DNA from: an uncultured Prevotellaceae bacterium
GTDB taxonomy: Bacteria > Bacteroidota > Bacteroidia > Bacteroidales > Bacteroidaceae
DNA: 64,000 nucleotides
Assembly: GCA_900315105.1 (NCBI GenBank)
Contig: OMXX01000001.1
Span: 149,394-213,393 of the forward strand
Direction of reading: 5' to 3'
Position 1 is the first letter of the stretch. Each line of letters opens with the position of its first letter. Shown piece by piece: positions 50,670-58,697 of this stretch. The notes under the pieces are model-generated. The model made no database searches. It was not told the origin of the DNA and was given only the letters and a program-made list of their open reading frames with translations. The position numbers and the translations under genes were made by a program.

Positions 50670-51576
50670 GGAAGACTATACTCAAGAGGAAAGGCAGATT
50701 GCGCACGATAAGCAAGTAAACAGCAAGCGTAAGAAGCGTAATATGTATTATCTTACCGACTATACAGATAAGATGAAACAGAACGTGATGCAATGGCAAA
50801 AGGATCATCGTGAGCAATACAGAGTCTATAATCGTGAACTGAAGAAACGCAGATATGTAGAGCGTGGTAAGCCTAAGTTGTCTGATAAGGCACTAAACAA
50901 GAGAATGAGAAAGGTTGCCATTCAGAATACACGTCATTTCAGAACACGAGGTCATATAACAAAACAGCAATATAAGGAAATACTTATGGAAATAGAAAAG
51001 AGAAAGGTTGCCGATTATCTGGATAAGGTAGAGGGCAATGTAAGGAAAAAGATAATCCTCTGCATAATAGGGGAGAGTGGGGCGGGAAAGACATTGGCCT
51101 CACTGCATCTGAAGTATAAACTGGATGCAAATGTCATCTGTTCATTTACCACCAGACCGCCGAGAGAGACGGAGGTGGAGGGTAGGGATCACCATTTCGT
51201 TGATATAGTACCCGACAAGAATGATCTCCTTGCCTATTGTGTCTTTGGTGGTTACAAGTATTATGCTCTCAAGACACAGGTATATGGGCCTGTAACGGTC
51301 TATGTGATTGATGAGAATGGCTATCTTGACCTGAAGGAGAGGTTCAAGGATGAGTACGATCTTCATGCTATATATGTCAGCAGAAAGAAGTCATTGAAGA
51401 TGATTGCTGGAGTGCCTGAACATAGAATGGCAAGGGATAAGAAACGTGCGGAGCTTCTGTCTGATGATGTCTATGATTGTAAGATAGAGAACAATGGGAC
51501 TAAGGCAGAGTTCTTTGAGAAAGTAGAAACTATATATAATAACCTTTTAGAGAAAGCAAAAGAATATGGCTGGTAA
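50644..51576 (+). CDS. Guanylate-kinase-like protein with basic N-terminal extension
   Basis: A 310-residue protein (ATG 50659 is an equally good start with less overlap). Residues 1-130 are very basic and helical (NSKRKKRNMYYLTDYTDKMKQ, RELKKRRYVERGKPKLSDKALNKRMRK), as in DNA- or RNA-binding segments. Residues 135-305 resemble guanylate kinase: IIGESGAGKTLA (P-loop), ICSFTTRPPRETEVEGRDHHFVD (the T-T-R-x-P-R-x-x-E signature), then YALKTQVYGPVTVYVIDENGY. It may make GDP for replication, or be a kinase fold reused for binding. Confidence 0.7.
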   Translation: MYVTQMKFKEDYTQEERQIAHDKQVNSKRKKRNMYYLTDYTDKMKQNVMQWQKDHREQYRVYNRELKKRRYVERGKPKLSDKALNKRMRKVAIQNTRHFRTRGHITKQQYKEILMEIEKRKVADYLDKVEGNVRKKIILCIIGESGAGKTLASLHLKYKLDANVICSFTTRPPRETEVEGRDHHFVDIVPDKNDLLAYCVFGGYKYYALKTQVYGPVTVYVIDENGYLDLKERFKDEYDLHAIYVSRKKSLKMIAGVPEHRMARDKKRAELLSDDVYDCKIENNGTKAEFFEKVETIYNNLLEKAKEYGW

Positions 51577-52336
51577 TGATAAAAGCACTGTTGTAATGAT
51601 GTACGTCTTTGACTTTGAGACTGGAGGCCTCAAGTGTCAGGAATGCGCAGCTACCCAGATTTCAATACATGCAGTTAGACTGGATACGTTTGAAATGGTA
51701 GATACCCTTAATCTGTATATTTCCCCATATCAGTATCAGGAGTCAGCAGGAAAGGCAGCTAAGAAAGTCCTCAAGAGCAAGTACGAGGATGATGAAGCAC
51801 CTCTGATGAAGTATGAAGAGGCAGCTCTTGATTATAGTGCCATTACTATGGATATGCTTGAGAGACTGGGCAAGCCTTTGGAGGATGTATGCGACCAGAT
51901 ACTTGAGTTTATCGAGACTAATTCACCTAAGACATCACCAGCCAACAAGCCTATTCTCTGTGGCCAGAATGTACTCTTTGATATTGGCTTTCTTCAACAG
52001 ATATTTGTCTATACTAAACGCTGGGAAGCTCTTTGCAAGCTCATCAGGGGACATAAGGATTTCTGGGGTAATTTCCAACCTTACTATATAGACACAATCA
52101 TTCTCAGCCAGTTAGCTTTTAATCATGACAGGTCTATTAATACATATAAGCTGGAAATTTCCGCAGAGAGGCTTGGTATTGATTTGGATGATGCCCATGA
52201 TGCAGATGCGGATGTGTTGGCTACTCAGGAAATCGTTAGGGTTTTGACAGCTAAGATGAGAAGCGATGGTGATGGTGCTGATGCTGGATTGGCAGAGGTG
52301 AAGAAAGTGAAGTTAAGAGAACATTTTAAGATATAG
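51566..52336 (+). CDS. DnaQ-like 3'-5' exonuclease
   Basis: A 256-residue DEDD exonuclease. Exo I is VFDFETGG (about 14-20), Exo II is LCGQNVLFDIGFLQQIF (about 130-145), Exo III is LGIDLDDAHDADADVLATQEI, a DEDDh His-x4-Asp layout. It overlaps the previous gene by 11 bp and lies just behind the split polymerase, which has no proofreading domain of its own, so it is probably the proofreading subunit. Confidence 0.8.
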   Translation: MAGNDKSTVVMMYVFDFETGGLKCQECAATQISIHAVRLDTFEMVDTLNLYISPYQYQESAGKAAKKVLKSKYEDDEAPLMKYEEAALDYSAITMDMLERLGKPLEDVCDQILEFIETNSPKTSPANKPILCGQNVLFDIGFLQQIFVYTKRWEALCKLIRGHKDFWGNFQPYYIDTIILSQLAFNHDRSINTYKLEISAERLGIDLDDAHDADADVLATQEIVRVLTAKMRSDGDGADAGLAEVKKVKLREHFKI

Positions 52337-52340
52337 GCTT

Positions 52341-52577
52341 ATGGATATGATAATGTCGTATTGCTGTGGTGTACTCAGCACACTCCTTATCGGTGCGATT
52401 GCACTGATTATGAGAATGAAGAAAGACATCAATAATATACAAAGCGATATTATTGGTCTTGGCGGCAGTTTCCAAAACTGCATTGATGGATTAACTAAAC
52501 AAATCAATAACCATTCTGATGTTCTTAGGCAGCATCAGAAGGCTATTGATTACTTAACAAAAGAATGCAATGACTAA
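52341..52577 (+). CDS. Small membrane protein with coiled-coil tail
   Basis: A 78-residue protein with one N-terminal hydrophobic segment (MSYCCGVLSTLLIGAIALIMRM) followed by a helical tail (KKDINNIQSDIIGL, LTKQINNHSDVLRQHQKAIDYL). It begins 4 bp after the exonuclease and overlaps the next gene by 8 bp. No family is recognised; a membrane-tethering role is possible. Confidence 0.55.
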   Translation: MDMIMSYCCGVLSTLLIGAIALIMRMKKDINNIQSDIIGLGGSFQNCIDGLTKQINNHSDVLRQHQKAIDYLTKECND

Positions 52578-52959
52578 ATACTCATTTAACAAAGAGACTG
52601 GTACATTAGAGCCTAAGTCTCCACAACAGAAAGATGTGATTGAGAAAAAGGAAATGGAGGTTCCACAGGCAAAAGAGGAAGATGTAAAGAATATCGTCAC
52701 TAAGCCTGAACAGCCTAATGTTGATGACGGAGAAGAGGCTGAAGTGGTATTCAGACAATTCTCAGACCTCTCAATCATGCGTGTAGATGATCAGGCTACT
52801 GGTAAGTGGTTATGCTATTTTTCAGGTTATGCGCTTGACATCAAGTTCAATATGGAAGAGCTGAAAGGTGCTAATGCTTCCAAAAAGATAGAAGCGGCAT
52901 TGGAAGGCTTGAACAAACTCTTCAGAAAAATTATACTGGATCAGGCTGTTGGTGGTTAA
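52570..52959 (+). CDS. Phage protein, unknown
   Basis: A 129-residue protein with a charged disordered first half (EPKSPQQKDVIEKKEMEVPQ...) and an ordered second half (FRQFSDLSIMRVDDQATGKWLCYFSGYALDIKFN, then a C-terminal helix). It overlaps its upstream neighbour by 8 bp and is last in the early operon. No family is recognised. Confidence 0.55.
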   Translation: MTKYSFNKETGTLEPKSPQQKDVIEKKEMEVPQAKEEDVKNIVTKPEQPNVDDGEEAEVVFRQFSDLSIMRVDDQATGKWLCYFSGYALDIKFNMEELKGANASKKIEAALEGLNKLFRKIILDQAVGG

Positions 52960-52963
52960 AAAA

Positions 52964-52981
52964 GTCTATTATTAAGAAAAC
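52964..52981 (+). promoter_or_regulatory. Late-gene start motif (copy 6)
   Basis: GTCTATTATTAAGAAAAC, identical to copy 1 over its first 17 bases, 9 bp before the ATG at 52,991. It sits 50 kb from copy 1, behind the early operon, and marks a structural-type gene. Confidence 0.55.
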
Positions 52982-52990
52982 ATTAAAGCA

Positions 52991-54088
52991 ATGGCATATC
53001 AGAGATTTTTGACCGATAATGATTATTTAGCCCTTATCACTGAGGAAGGGCTAAACTCTCTTACTCGTGGTAATACAGACCGTCTGGCACAGGCAGAGCA
53101 GAGAGCTGAAATGAGAATTGTGGACTATCTTGATCAATTCTATGAGATTGGTGCAGTCCTTGAGGTTGGTAAGCGTATTAAGGATTACTCTCCTCTTATT
53201 ACCTATCCTTCCAATGTGTTCTTCAAGAAGGATGGAAAGATATGGAGGACAGCTAAGGCCATGAATGCTTGTCATAGACCTAACGATAAGGTCTATTGGG
53301 AGAAGGCGGTAGATCTTACCCTTCCAGCAGAGCAGCTTCGTGAGACCAATCGAGAGGTTCTTCCATACCTTCAGCAGAAGACCTACAAACCTGGTGACGT
53401 TGTTGAGTATCTTGGCATTACATGGCAATGCCTTATTGCTAACGGATGGGATTTTAAGAACATTCAGATCCCTGGTATTAACTATTGGGAGAAGATTGCC
53501 GTTGATGGTTGGGAGGCCAATATCCATTATCATGTCGGCGATGTTGTTGCCTACGATGAGCAGTTCTATATGGTAATCGCCGATGATGAGTCAGAACGCG
53601 AGTACTATGAGGATGGCACACCCACCATACCAGAAAACATAGACTGGTCTGAAGATCCTGAGATAAGTCCTGCCTATGGTCTTATCGGTGACTATGCTGA
53701 AGACTATAATTACAATCTGGATGGCAATGACTATGTTGTCTATGAGAATGAAGTTTGGAGGCCTACAATGAACCCTAATGCAGACGAGCCAGTAGAGAAT
53801 GAGAATATAGTTCAGGACGATCCTCGAAACTACAATCTCGTCAACTATATGACAGCGATTGCTCTCTACTATCTCAATGCCCTTATTGCCCCGACAAATG
53901 TTCCTCTTACAAGAGAGACCATGTTCAATGAGGCAATGGATTGGGTAGAGTCTGCTGCAAGGTTGAAGCTTGATCCACATATTCCTCGTAAGATTGACAG
54001 GGATAAGAAATGCCCGAAAGACGATTGGGCATTGGCTTCATTTGAAACAAATCAGGAAACCCAGGTCAATAGTCCCTGGTTTACATAA
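52991..54088 (+). CDS. Structural protein, DUF1320/neck-like N-domain
   Basis: A 365-residue protein, last phage gene in the window. Residues 1-60 (FLTDNDYLALITEEGLNSLTRGN, AEQRAEMRIVDYLDQFYEIG) resemble head-tail adaptor proteins of the DUF1320/gp36 kind. Two carbohydrate-binding-type modules follow (KTYKPGDVVEYLGITWQCLI; YHVGDVVAYDEQFYMVI), the short W/Y-rich fold seen in fibre and chitin-binding proteins. The late motif at 52,964 groups it with virion genes rather than the early genes upstream. It may open the next late operon, which would continue across the attachment site in the circular phage. Confidence 0.6.
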   Translation: MAYQRFLTDNDYLALITEEGLNSLTRGNTDRLAQAEQRAEMRIVDYLDQFYEIGAVLEVGKRIKDYSPLITYPSNVFFKKDGKIWRTAKAMNACHRPNDKVYWEKAVDLTLPAEQLRETNREVLPYLQQKTYKPGDVVEYLGITWQCLIANGWDFKNIQIPGINYWEKIAVDGWEANIHYHVGDVVAYDEQFYMVIADDESEREYYEDGTPTIPENIDWSEDPEISPAYGLIGDYAEDYNYNLDGNDYVVYENEVWRPTMNPNADEPVENENIVQDDPRNYNLVNYMTAIALYYLNALIAPTNVPLTRETMFNEAMDWVESAARLKLDPHIPRKIDRDKKCPKDDWALASFETNQETQVNSPWFT

Positions 54089-54125
54089 GTAGAGGTTAGA
54101 TATTTTTGATTAGGGGATTAGTTCA

Positions 54126-54158
54126 GGAGGTTAAATCGTGAGATTTGATCTCCTTTTT
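54126..54158 (+). terminator. Terminator at right end of phage region
   Basis: GGAGGTTAAATC (54126-54137) pairs with GATTTGATCTCC (54142-54153, two G-U) over GTGA, followed by TTTTT. Confidence 0.8.
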
Positions 54159-54178
54159 AGTTAAAAAATGTATAAAAA

Positions 54179-54210
54179 TTTGCATAGGTTAAGAAAAGTT
54201 TATACTTTTG
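54179..54210 (+). promoter_or_regulatory. Host-type promoter upstream of tRNA-Glu pair
   Basis: TTTG (54179-54182), 20 bp, TACTTTTG (54203-54210). A second -7 box, TATATTTG, lies at 54352-54359, 17 bp before the first tRNA. The 54,217-54,375 stretch contains no gene. The phage-host junction probably falls between 54,089 and 54,375, but no attachment repeat can be defined from one end. Confidence 0.65.
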
Positions 54211-54375
54211 CAACCGCAAACGAGGAACGATGTATATTTTGATATGCACAAAGTGTTACAGAAATAAAATCGTATCACCTCAAAACGTTGACACTCAGTA
54301 GGTTAAAGAAGAGAAGGGTTTTTACCCCCACCTTCCGCCTCAAAGTCAATGTATATTTGTACTTTCTCGGAAGAT

Positions 54376-54447
54376 GGTGGATTCATCTAAGGGTTAGGAT
54401 TCAAGATTCTCAATCTTGCCATAGGGGTTCGAATCCCCTATCCACTA
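54376..54447 (+). tRNA. tRNA-Glu (CTC), copy 1
   Basis: Cloverleaf folds completely: acceptor GGTGGAT/ATCCACT (G1-U72 wobble), D arm ATC/GAT, anticodon stem CAAGA/TCTTG with loop TTCTCAA (anticodon CTC), T arm AGGGG/CCCCT with TTCGAAT. No CCA is encoded. Confidence 0.85.
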
Positions 54448-54480
54448 CAAGAAAGGGGCTGAGACAGTACAAATTAATCC

Positions 54481-54552
54481 GGTGGATTCATCTAAGGGTT
54501 AGGATTCAAGATTCTCAATCTTGCCATAGGGGTTCGAATCCCCTATCCACTA
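54481..54552 (+). tRNA. tRNA-Glu (CTC), copy 2
   Basis: Identical to copy 1 and preserved a further 9 bp 3' (ACAAGAAA), so it is a recent tandem duplication of an 81-bp unit with a 24-bp spacer. Confidence 0.85.
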
Positions 54553-54569
54553 CAAGAAAATGAATATAT

Positions 54570-54600
54570 GCGGTACTCAATGATGTTTTTGAGTGCCGCT
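54570..54600 (+). terminator. Terminator after tRNA-Glu pair
   Basis: GCGGTACTCAA pairs with TTGAGTGCCGC (one G-U), followed by a T-rich stretch. Confidence 0.75.
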
Positions 54601-54615
54601 TAATTGTTTTGCATC

Positions 54616-55548
54616 GTGAGCATCAGAAGATACCTACATATTGTTCTAGTCGTTGCTGCTTTGGGCTGTCCGGGCGTTTTGTCGGGGCAGATCAAGACCA
54701 ATGCCGTATATCAGCAGTATATTGAGATATACAAGGACCTTGCCATTGAGCAGATGAGGAAGTATTCCATTCCGGCAAGTATCACCCTTGCGCAGGGACT
54801 TCTTGAGAGTTCTGCCGGTAGGAGTTCGTTGGCTACTATGGGTAACAACCATTTCGGCATCAAGTGTCATGACTGGACGGGTCCTACGATGTTGCGTGAC
54901 GATGATGCTCCTAATGAATGTTTCCGCGTGTATAGTAATCCGCGTGCAAGTTTTGAGGATCATAGTAAGTTCCTTCAGCGTCCGCGTTATCAGAGCCTGT
55001 TCCGTCTGAAGGTGACTGACTACAGGGGATGGGCTAATGGTTTGAAGGCTTGTGGATATGCCACGAGTCCAACATACGCACAGAAACTTATCAATATCAT
55101 TGAGGCGTACCAGCTATATCAGTACGACACGCAGAAGACCGTAAATACCTTCGTGCTGAAACATTCTGTTACGAGTCCGAAGGTGCAGTTGCAGGGACAG
55201 CAGCCACACCGCCTTTATTCCTACAACAAGAACTATTATATCATAGCACGTCATGGTGATACTTTTACGAGTCTTAGCAAGGAACTGAGAATCAGCGCTA
55301 TTAAGCTTGCAAGGTACAATGAGCGCGATAGGGTGGAGATGCTTGCCGATGGTGATGTTGTCTATCTGATGAAAAAGCAGAAGCATGCAGTCAAGGAGTA
55401 TCGTGGACGCTATCATGTAGTGAAGAACGGCGAGAGCCTTTATTCTATTGCCCAGCATTATGGAGTTCGCCTTTCACGTCTTTATATTTGGAACAGATTG
55501 CCTATTGATTATTCTGCAAAAGTGGGTGATAGGATATACCTCTATTAA
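54616..55548 (+). CDS. Glucosaminidase-type peptidoglycan hydrolase with LysM
   Basis: A 310-residue protein from GTG 54616 (a TTG at 54604 is in frame but lies in the terminator tail). Signal peptide at 1-23 (HIVLVVAALGCPGVLSG). Residues 30-165 are the glucosaminidase domain (SIPASITLAQGLLESSAGRSSLA with catalytic Glu; NNHFGIKCHDW; YRGWANGLKACGYATSPTYAQKLI). Two LysM-like segments follow (about 205-250, and RYHVVKNGESLYSIAQHYGV from about 262). It cleaves cell-wall glycan in the periplasm. It is a host gene, not the phage lysin: host-like codons and context. Confidence 0.8.
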   Translation: MSIRRYLHIVLVVAALGCPGVLSGQIKTNAVYQQYIEIYKDLAIEQMRKYSIPASITLAQGLLESSAGRSSLATMGNNHFGIKCHDWTGPTMLRDDDAPNECFRVYSNPRASFEDHSKFLQRPRYQSLFRLKVTDYRGWANGLKACGYATSPTYAQKLINIIEAYQLYQYDTQKTVNTFVLKHSVTSPKVQLQGQQPHRLYSYNKNYYIIARHGDTFTSLSKELRISAIKLARYNERDRVEMLADGDVVYLMKKQKHAVKEYRGRYHVVKNGESLYSIAQHYGVRLSRLYIWNRLPIDYSAKVGDRIYLY

Positions 55549-55584
55549 AATTTTAAACAAAAATTAAATAAATTTTACTTAAAA

Positions 55585-55616
55585 TTTGCAAGAGTGGGGA
55601 TTTTTTATTACTTTTG
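55585..55616 (+). promoter_or_regulatory. Promoter of lipoprotein gene
   Basis: TTTG (55585-55588), 20 bp, TACTTTTG (55609-55616), about 43 bp before the start codon. Confidence 0.75.
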
Positions 55617-55658
55617 CATCAGATTTTTCAAAAAATGATTGTTTAATCTGTGTGTATC

Positions 55659-56498
55659 GTGAAAAAATACCTGTTTTCTGCAATAACGGCGCTTTTCGTG
55701 TCGTTAGCCCTTTTAGGCTGTTCATACGGAGATGGAACTCCGATAAGCAGTCTGGACGATTCTTCCATGCCTATACGCAGGTATGACCTGTTGCAGATGC
55801 GGTATCTTACCACAGGTGACTATTCCGCATTGCAGAAGATGCGCTCAACCTATATCGTGGAAACCCGTGCTCTTGTGGAGAGCCTTTTGAAGATTGGTGT
55901 ACTTGGAGAGTCGGGGATGAACGAGAGGATTCTTGAATACTATGAGGACTCAACCCTTTCTGCTGCCATAGAAGATGTTAACAAGACTTTTGCCAATATG
56001 GATAAGGAGAATGAGCAGTTGCGTATCTGCCTTAACCGTATGCAAAGGCTTCTTCCTGAGGTCGAATTGCCTGATGTATATACCCAGATAGGCGATTTTG
56101 AGCAGAGTATCGTGGTGTGTGGCCGTAAGGTGGGTATTTCTTTGGAGAAGTATCTCGGTCCTGACTATCCCGTATATAAACGCTTTTTCGATGAACAACA
56201 GCGCAAGCAGATGACAAGGGAGTATATGATACCTGAATGTATGAGCATATACCTGCTTAGTCAGTTTCCGTTCGGTGATTTCCAGAACACTTCCCAGGCG
56301 AAGAGGGATTTTCATCTCCAGTGTGTTTGGTATGTGGTGAACAAGTTGCTTGGTGAGGAATTCTTCGGTCGTTCGGAGACTTCCAAGGTGGATGCTTTCA
56401 TGCAGATACATAAGGATATGTCTCTGTCGGAACTCCTGAATTACAGCCGGCAGGAGATGTCGAAGGTATCGGGTGCATCGGCGGAAAATGCAAAATAG
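55659..56498 (+). CDS. Lipoprotein, unknown function
   Basis: A 279-residue protein from GTG 55659 (MKKYLFSAITALFVSLALLGC), with a lipobox LLGC at residues 18-21, so it is membrane-anchored after lipidation. The body is helical (LVESLLKIGVLGESGMNERILEYYED; LRICLNRMQRLLPEVELPD). No family is recognised, though it resembles other uncharacterised Prevotella lipoproteins. It has its own promoter; about 140 bp separate it from pgk. Confidence 0.6.
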   Translation: MKKYLFSAITALFVSLALLGCSYGDGTPISSLDDSSMPIRRYDLLQMRYLTTGDYSALQKMRSTYIVETRALVESLLKIGVLGESGMNERILEYYEDSTLSAAIEDVNKTFANMDKENEQLRICLNRMQRLLPEVELPDVYTQIGDFEQSIVVCGRKVGISLEKYLGPDYPVYKRFFDEQQRKQMTREYMIPECMSIYLLSQFPFGDFQNTSQAKRDFHLQCVWYVVNKLLGEEFFGRSETSKVDAFMQIHKDMSLSELLNYSRQEMSKVSGASAENAK

Positions 56499-56547
56499 AG
56501 TTGTCAAAAAAACGTTTTTGCCGCTTGGAGAATAAAAAAGATTGCAT

Positions 56548-56583
56548 TTTGTTCTCGTATGTCAGTTTTTTTTTGTACTTTTG
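56548..56583 (+). promoter_or_regulatory. Promoter of pgk
   Basis: TTTG (56548-56551) and TACTTTTG (56576-56583). The 24-bp spacer is longer than usual, so the -33 assignment is uncertain. Confidence 0.5.
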
Positions 56584-56637
56584 TCTTTGATATAGCAAAT
56601 ATAATCACATTTTATTATATAATATCAAAAAGAAATT

Positions 56638-57906
56638 ATGAAGATTAACGATTACAACTTTGCCGGTAAGAAGGCAATCGTACGTGTGGATTTCAATGTA
56701 CCTTTGAAGGATGGTAAGATCACAGACGACACTCGTATCCGTGGTGCTCTTCCAACACTTAAGCTGATCCTTGAGAAGGGTGGTGCTCTCATCATCATGT
56801 CTCACATGGGTAAGCCAAAGGGTAAGGTAAAGCCAGAGCTCTCTCTCGCTCAGATCAAGGACGCAGTTGCTGCTGCTCTCGGTGTTGCTGAGGTAAAGTT
56901 CGCTCCTGACTGCGCAAAGGCTCAGGATGCAGCTGCATCTCTGAAGGCTGGTGAGGTGCTTCTTCTTGAGAACCTCCGTTACTACCCAGAGGAAGAGGGT
57001 AAGCCAGTAGGTATCGACAAGGAGGATCCTGCATATAAGGCTGCTAAGGAAGAGATGAAGGCTAAGCAGAAGGAATTTGCAAAGACTCTTGCTTCTTACG
57101 CAGACTGCTATGTAATGGATGCATTCGGTACAGCTCACCGTAAGCATGCTTCTACAGCTGTTATCGCTGATTTCTTTGATTCTGACAACAAGATGCTCGG
57201 TCTCCTCATGGAGAAGGAGGTTACTGCTGTTGACAACGTGCTCAACAACATCAAGCGTCCATTCATCGCTATCATGGGTGGTTCAAAGGTATCTTCTAAG
57301 ATCGGTATCATTGAGAATCTTCTCGGTAAGGTTGATAAGCTCATCCTCTGTGGTGGTATGACATATACATTCGCTAAGGCTCACAACGGTGAGATTGGTG
57401 ATTCTATTGTAGAGCTTGACAAGCTTGACGTTGCCCTCAACGTTGAGAAGCTCGCAAAGGAGAACGGCGTAGAGCTCGTTATGGCTCCAGACGCAACATG
57501 TACAAACGGCTTCGACTTCGGTTCAATGAGTGTTAAGGCTGGTGCAAAGATCGAGAACTATCCTTCAAACGAGATTCCTGCTGGTTGGGAAGGTCTTGAC
57601 GCTGGTCCAGAGGCTCAGAAGAACTTCGCAGAGGCTATCAAGGGCTGCAAGACAATCCTCTGGAACGGTCCTGCAGGTGTATTCGAGTGCGACGACTTCA
57701 CAGCTGGTTCAAAGGCTATCGGTGATGCTATCGCTGCTGCAACTGCTGAGGGTGCATTCTCTCTCATCGGTGGTGGTGACTCTGTTGCTTGCTGCACAAA
57801 GTTCGGTCTTACAGATAAGGTATCTTACATCTCTACTGGTGGTGGCGCTCTTCTTGAGGCTATCGAGGGTAAGGTTCTCCCAGGTGTAGCTGCTATTCAG
57901 GGCTAA
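56638..57906 (+). CDS. pgk: Phosphoglycerate kinase
   Basis: A 422-residue cytoplasmic glycolytic enzyme moving phosphate from 1,3-bisphosphoglycerate to ADP. Motifs are [19 protein letters not shown] (residues 17-35), [10 protein letters not shown] (about 59-68), [13 protein letters not shown] (about 160), the nucleotide-binding [14 protein letters not shown] (about 210), and near the end GGGDSVACC and [15 protein letters not shown]. The length is normal. Codons show the strong bias of an abundant protein. It is monocistronic, ending at a terminator. Confidence 0.97.
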   Translation: MKINDYNFAGKKAIVRVDFNVPLKDGKITDDTRIRGALPTLKLILEKGGALIIMSHMGKPKGKVKPELSLAQIKDAVAAALGVAEVKFAPDCAKAQDAAASLKAGEVLLLENLRYYPEEEGKPVGIDKEDPAYKAAKEEMKAKQKEFAKTLASYADCYVMDAFGTAHRKHASTAVIADFFDSDNKMLGLLMEKEVTAVDNVLNNIKRPFIAIMGGSKVSSKIGIIENLLGKVDKLILCGGMTYTFAKAHNGEIGDSIVELDKLDVALNVEKLAKENGVELVMAPDATCTNGFDFGSMSVKAGAKIENYPSNEIPAGWEGLDAGPEAQKNFAEAIKGCKTILWNGPAGVFECDDFTAGSKAIGDAIAAATAEGAFSLIGGGDSVACCTKFGLTDKVSYISTGGGALLEAIEGKVLPGVAAIQG

Positions 57907-57930
57907 ACCGATACCTTGTTTATAACATAT

Positions 57931-57963
57931 AAAAGCTCATCGCGAAAGCGGTGGGCTTTTTGC
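57931..57963 (+). terminator. Terminator after pgk
   Basis: AAAAGCTCATCGC pairs with GCGGTGGGCTTTT (one G-U) over GAAA, followed by T. The rest of the gap to 58,254 contains only the tRNA promoter. Confidence 0.85.
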
Positions 57964-58159
57964 GTTATGCTTGTGAATGAATGTTGCGAGCGTATGTTTT
58001 CGGGAGATTTCCACGTGTTCTCTCGGAATATCAATATTGTCCGTAGAATGACAATTTGCCAAAAACATCAATACTTTTGTTTAAAACCGCAAATGTGATT
58101 GATTTATGTCAACTGCAGTATAAAAATAATACTTTGTGTAAAAAAAAAAGGTGAAAAGT

Positions 58160-58190
58160 TTTGTAGTTTCGGAAAATAGTCGTACCTTTG
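58160..58190 (+). promoter_or_regulatory. Promoter of tRNA cluster
   Basis: TTTG (58160-58163), 19 bp, TACCTTTG (58183-58190), 64 bp before the first tRNA. Confidence 0.7.
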
Positions 58191-58254
58191 CATCGCATTT
58201 GGAGAAATGCTTATTTGAAAGTACTCTGAAAAGAGTAAGAAATAAATAAAAAAT

Positions 58255-58327
58255 GCGGAAATAGCTCAGTTGGTAGAGCACAACCTTGCCAAGGTTGGGG
58301 TCGCGGGTCCGAGTCCCGTTTTCCGCT
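58255..58327 (+). tRNA. tRNA-Gly (GCC), copy 1
   Basis: Acceptor GCGGAAA/TTTCCGC, anticodon stem CAACC/GGTTG with loop TTGCCAA (anticodon GCC), T loop TCCGAGT. CCA is encoded at 58328-58330. Confidence 0.93.
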
Positions 58328-58366
58328 CCATTTATTGAACAAACAAGAAACTGAAGCGCAGAACTT

Positions 58367-58448
58367 GCCCAAGTGGCGGAATTGGTAGACGCGCACGTTT
58401 CAGGTGCGTGTGTCGCGAGATGTGCAGGTTCGAGTCCTGTCTTGGGCA
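58367..58448 (+). tRNA. tRNA-Leu (CAG)
   Basis: Class II tRNA with long variable arm (TGTCGCGAGATG). Acceptor GCCCAAG/CTTGGGC, anticodon stem CACGT/GCGTG with loop TTCAGGT (anticodon CAG). Confidence 0.92.
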
Positions 58449-58503
58449 CTCACATTCCAGGATGGATTTCAGGAATGGCTTCTGATTCTTGTAGGAAAAA
58501 GTC

Positions 58504-58587
58504 GGAGAGGTGGCGGAATTGGTAGACGCGCTACTTTGAGGGGGTAGTGTCAATTGTGACGTGGGAGTTCGAGTCTCCTCCTCTTCA
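58504..58587 (+). tRNA. tRNA-Leu (GAG)
   Basis: Class II tRNA. Acceptor GGAGAGG/CCTCTTC, anticodon stem CTACT/GGTAG with loop TTGAGGG (anticodon GAG), long variable arm. Confidence 0.92.
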
Positions 58588-58595
58588 CTTATTTT

Positions 58596-58668
58596 GCGGA
58601 AATAGCTCAGTTGGTAGAGCACAACCTTGCCAAGGTTGGGGTCGCGGGTCCGAGTCCCGTTTTCCGCT
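58596..58668 (+). tRNA. tRNA-Gly (GCC), copy 2
   Basis: Identical in sequence to the copy at 58,255 but without encoded CCA, 8 bp behind the Leu tRNA. It closes a four-tRNA array. Confidence 0.93.
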
Positions 58669-58697
58669 CGTTTATAGACGTCTTATATTATTAGCCC

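Noticed and set aside
1..54100. Diversity-generating retroelement or CRISPR array
   Set aside because: I looked for a reverse transcriptase, template/variable repeat pairs and regularly spaced repeats because these occur in Bacteroidales phages; none is present in the window.
54376..54552. tRNA-Glu pair as phage-encoded tRNAs
   Set aside because: They lie behind the last phage gene, use host-type promoters and are followed directly by chromosomal genes, so a host origin is simpler.
54288..54563. 91-codon frame across the tRNA-Glu pair
   Set aside because: It only exists because the two tRNA copies are identical; it repeats the same peptide twice and overlaps tRNA genes.
58081..58622. - strand frames over the tRNA cluster (MPKTGLEPAHL-type peptides)
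   Set aside because: These are the well-known false protein frames antisense to tRNA genes.
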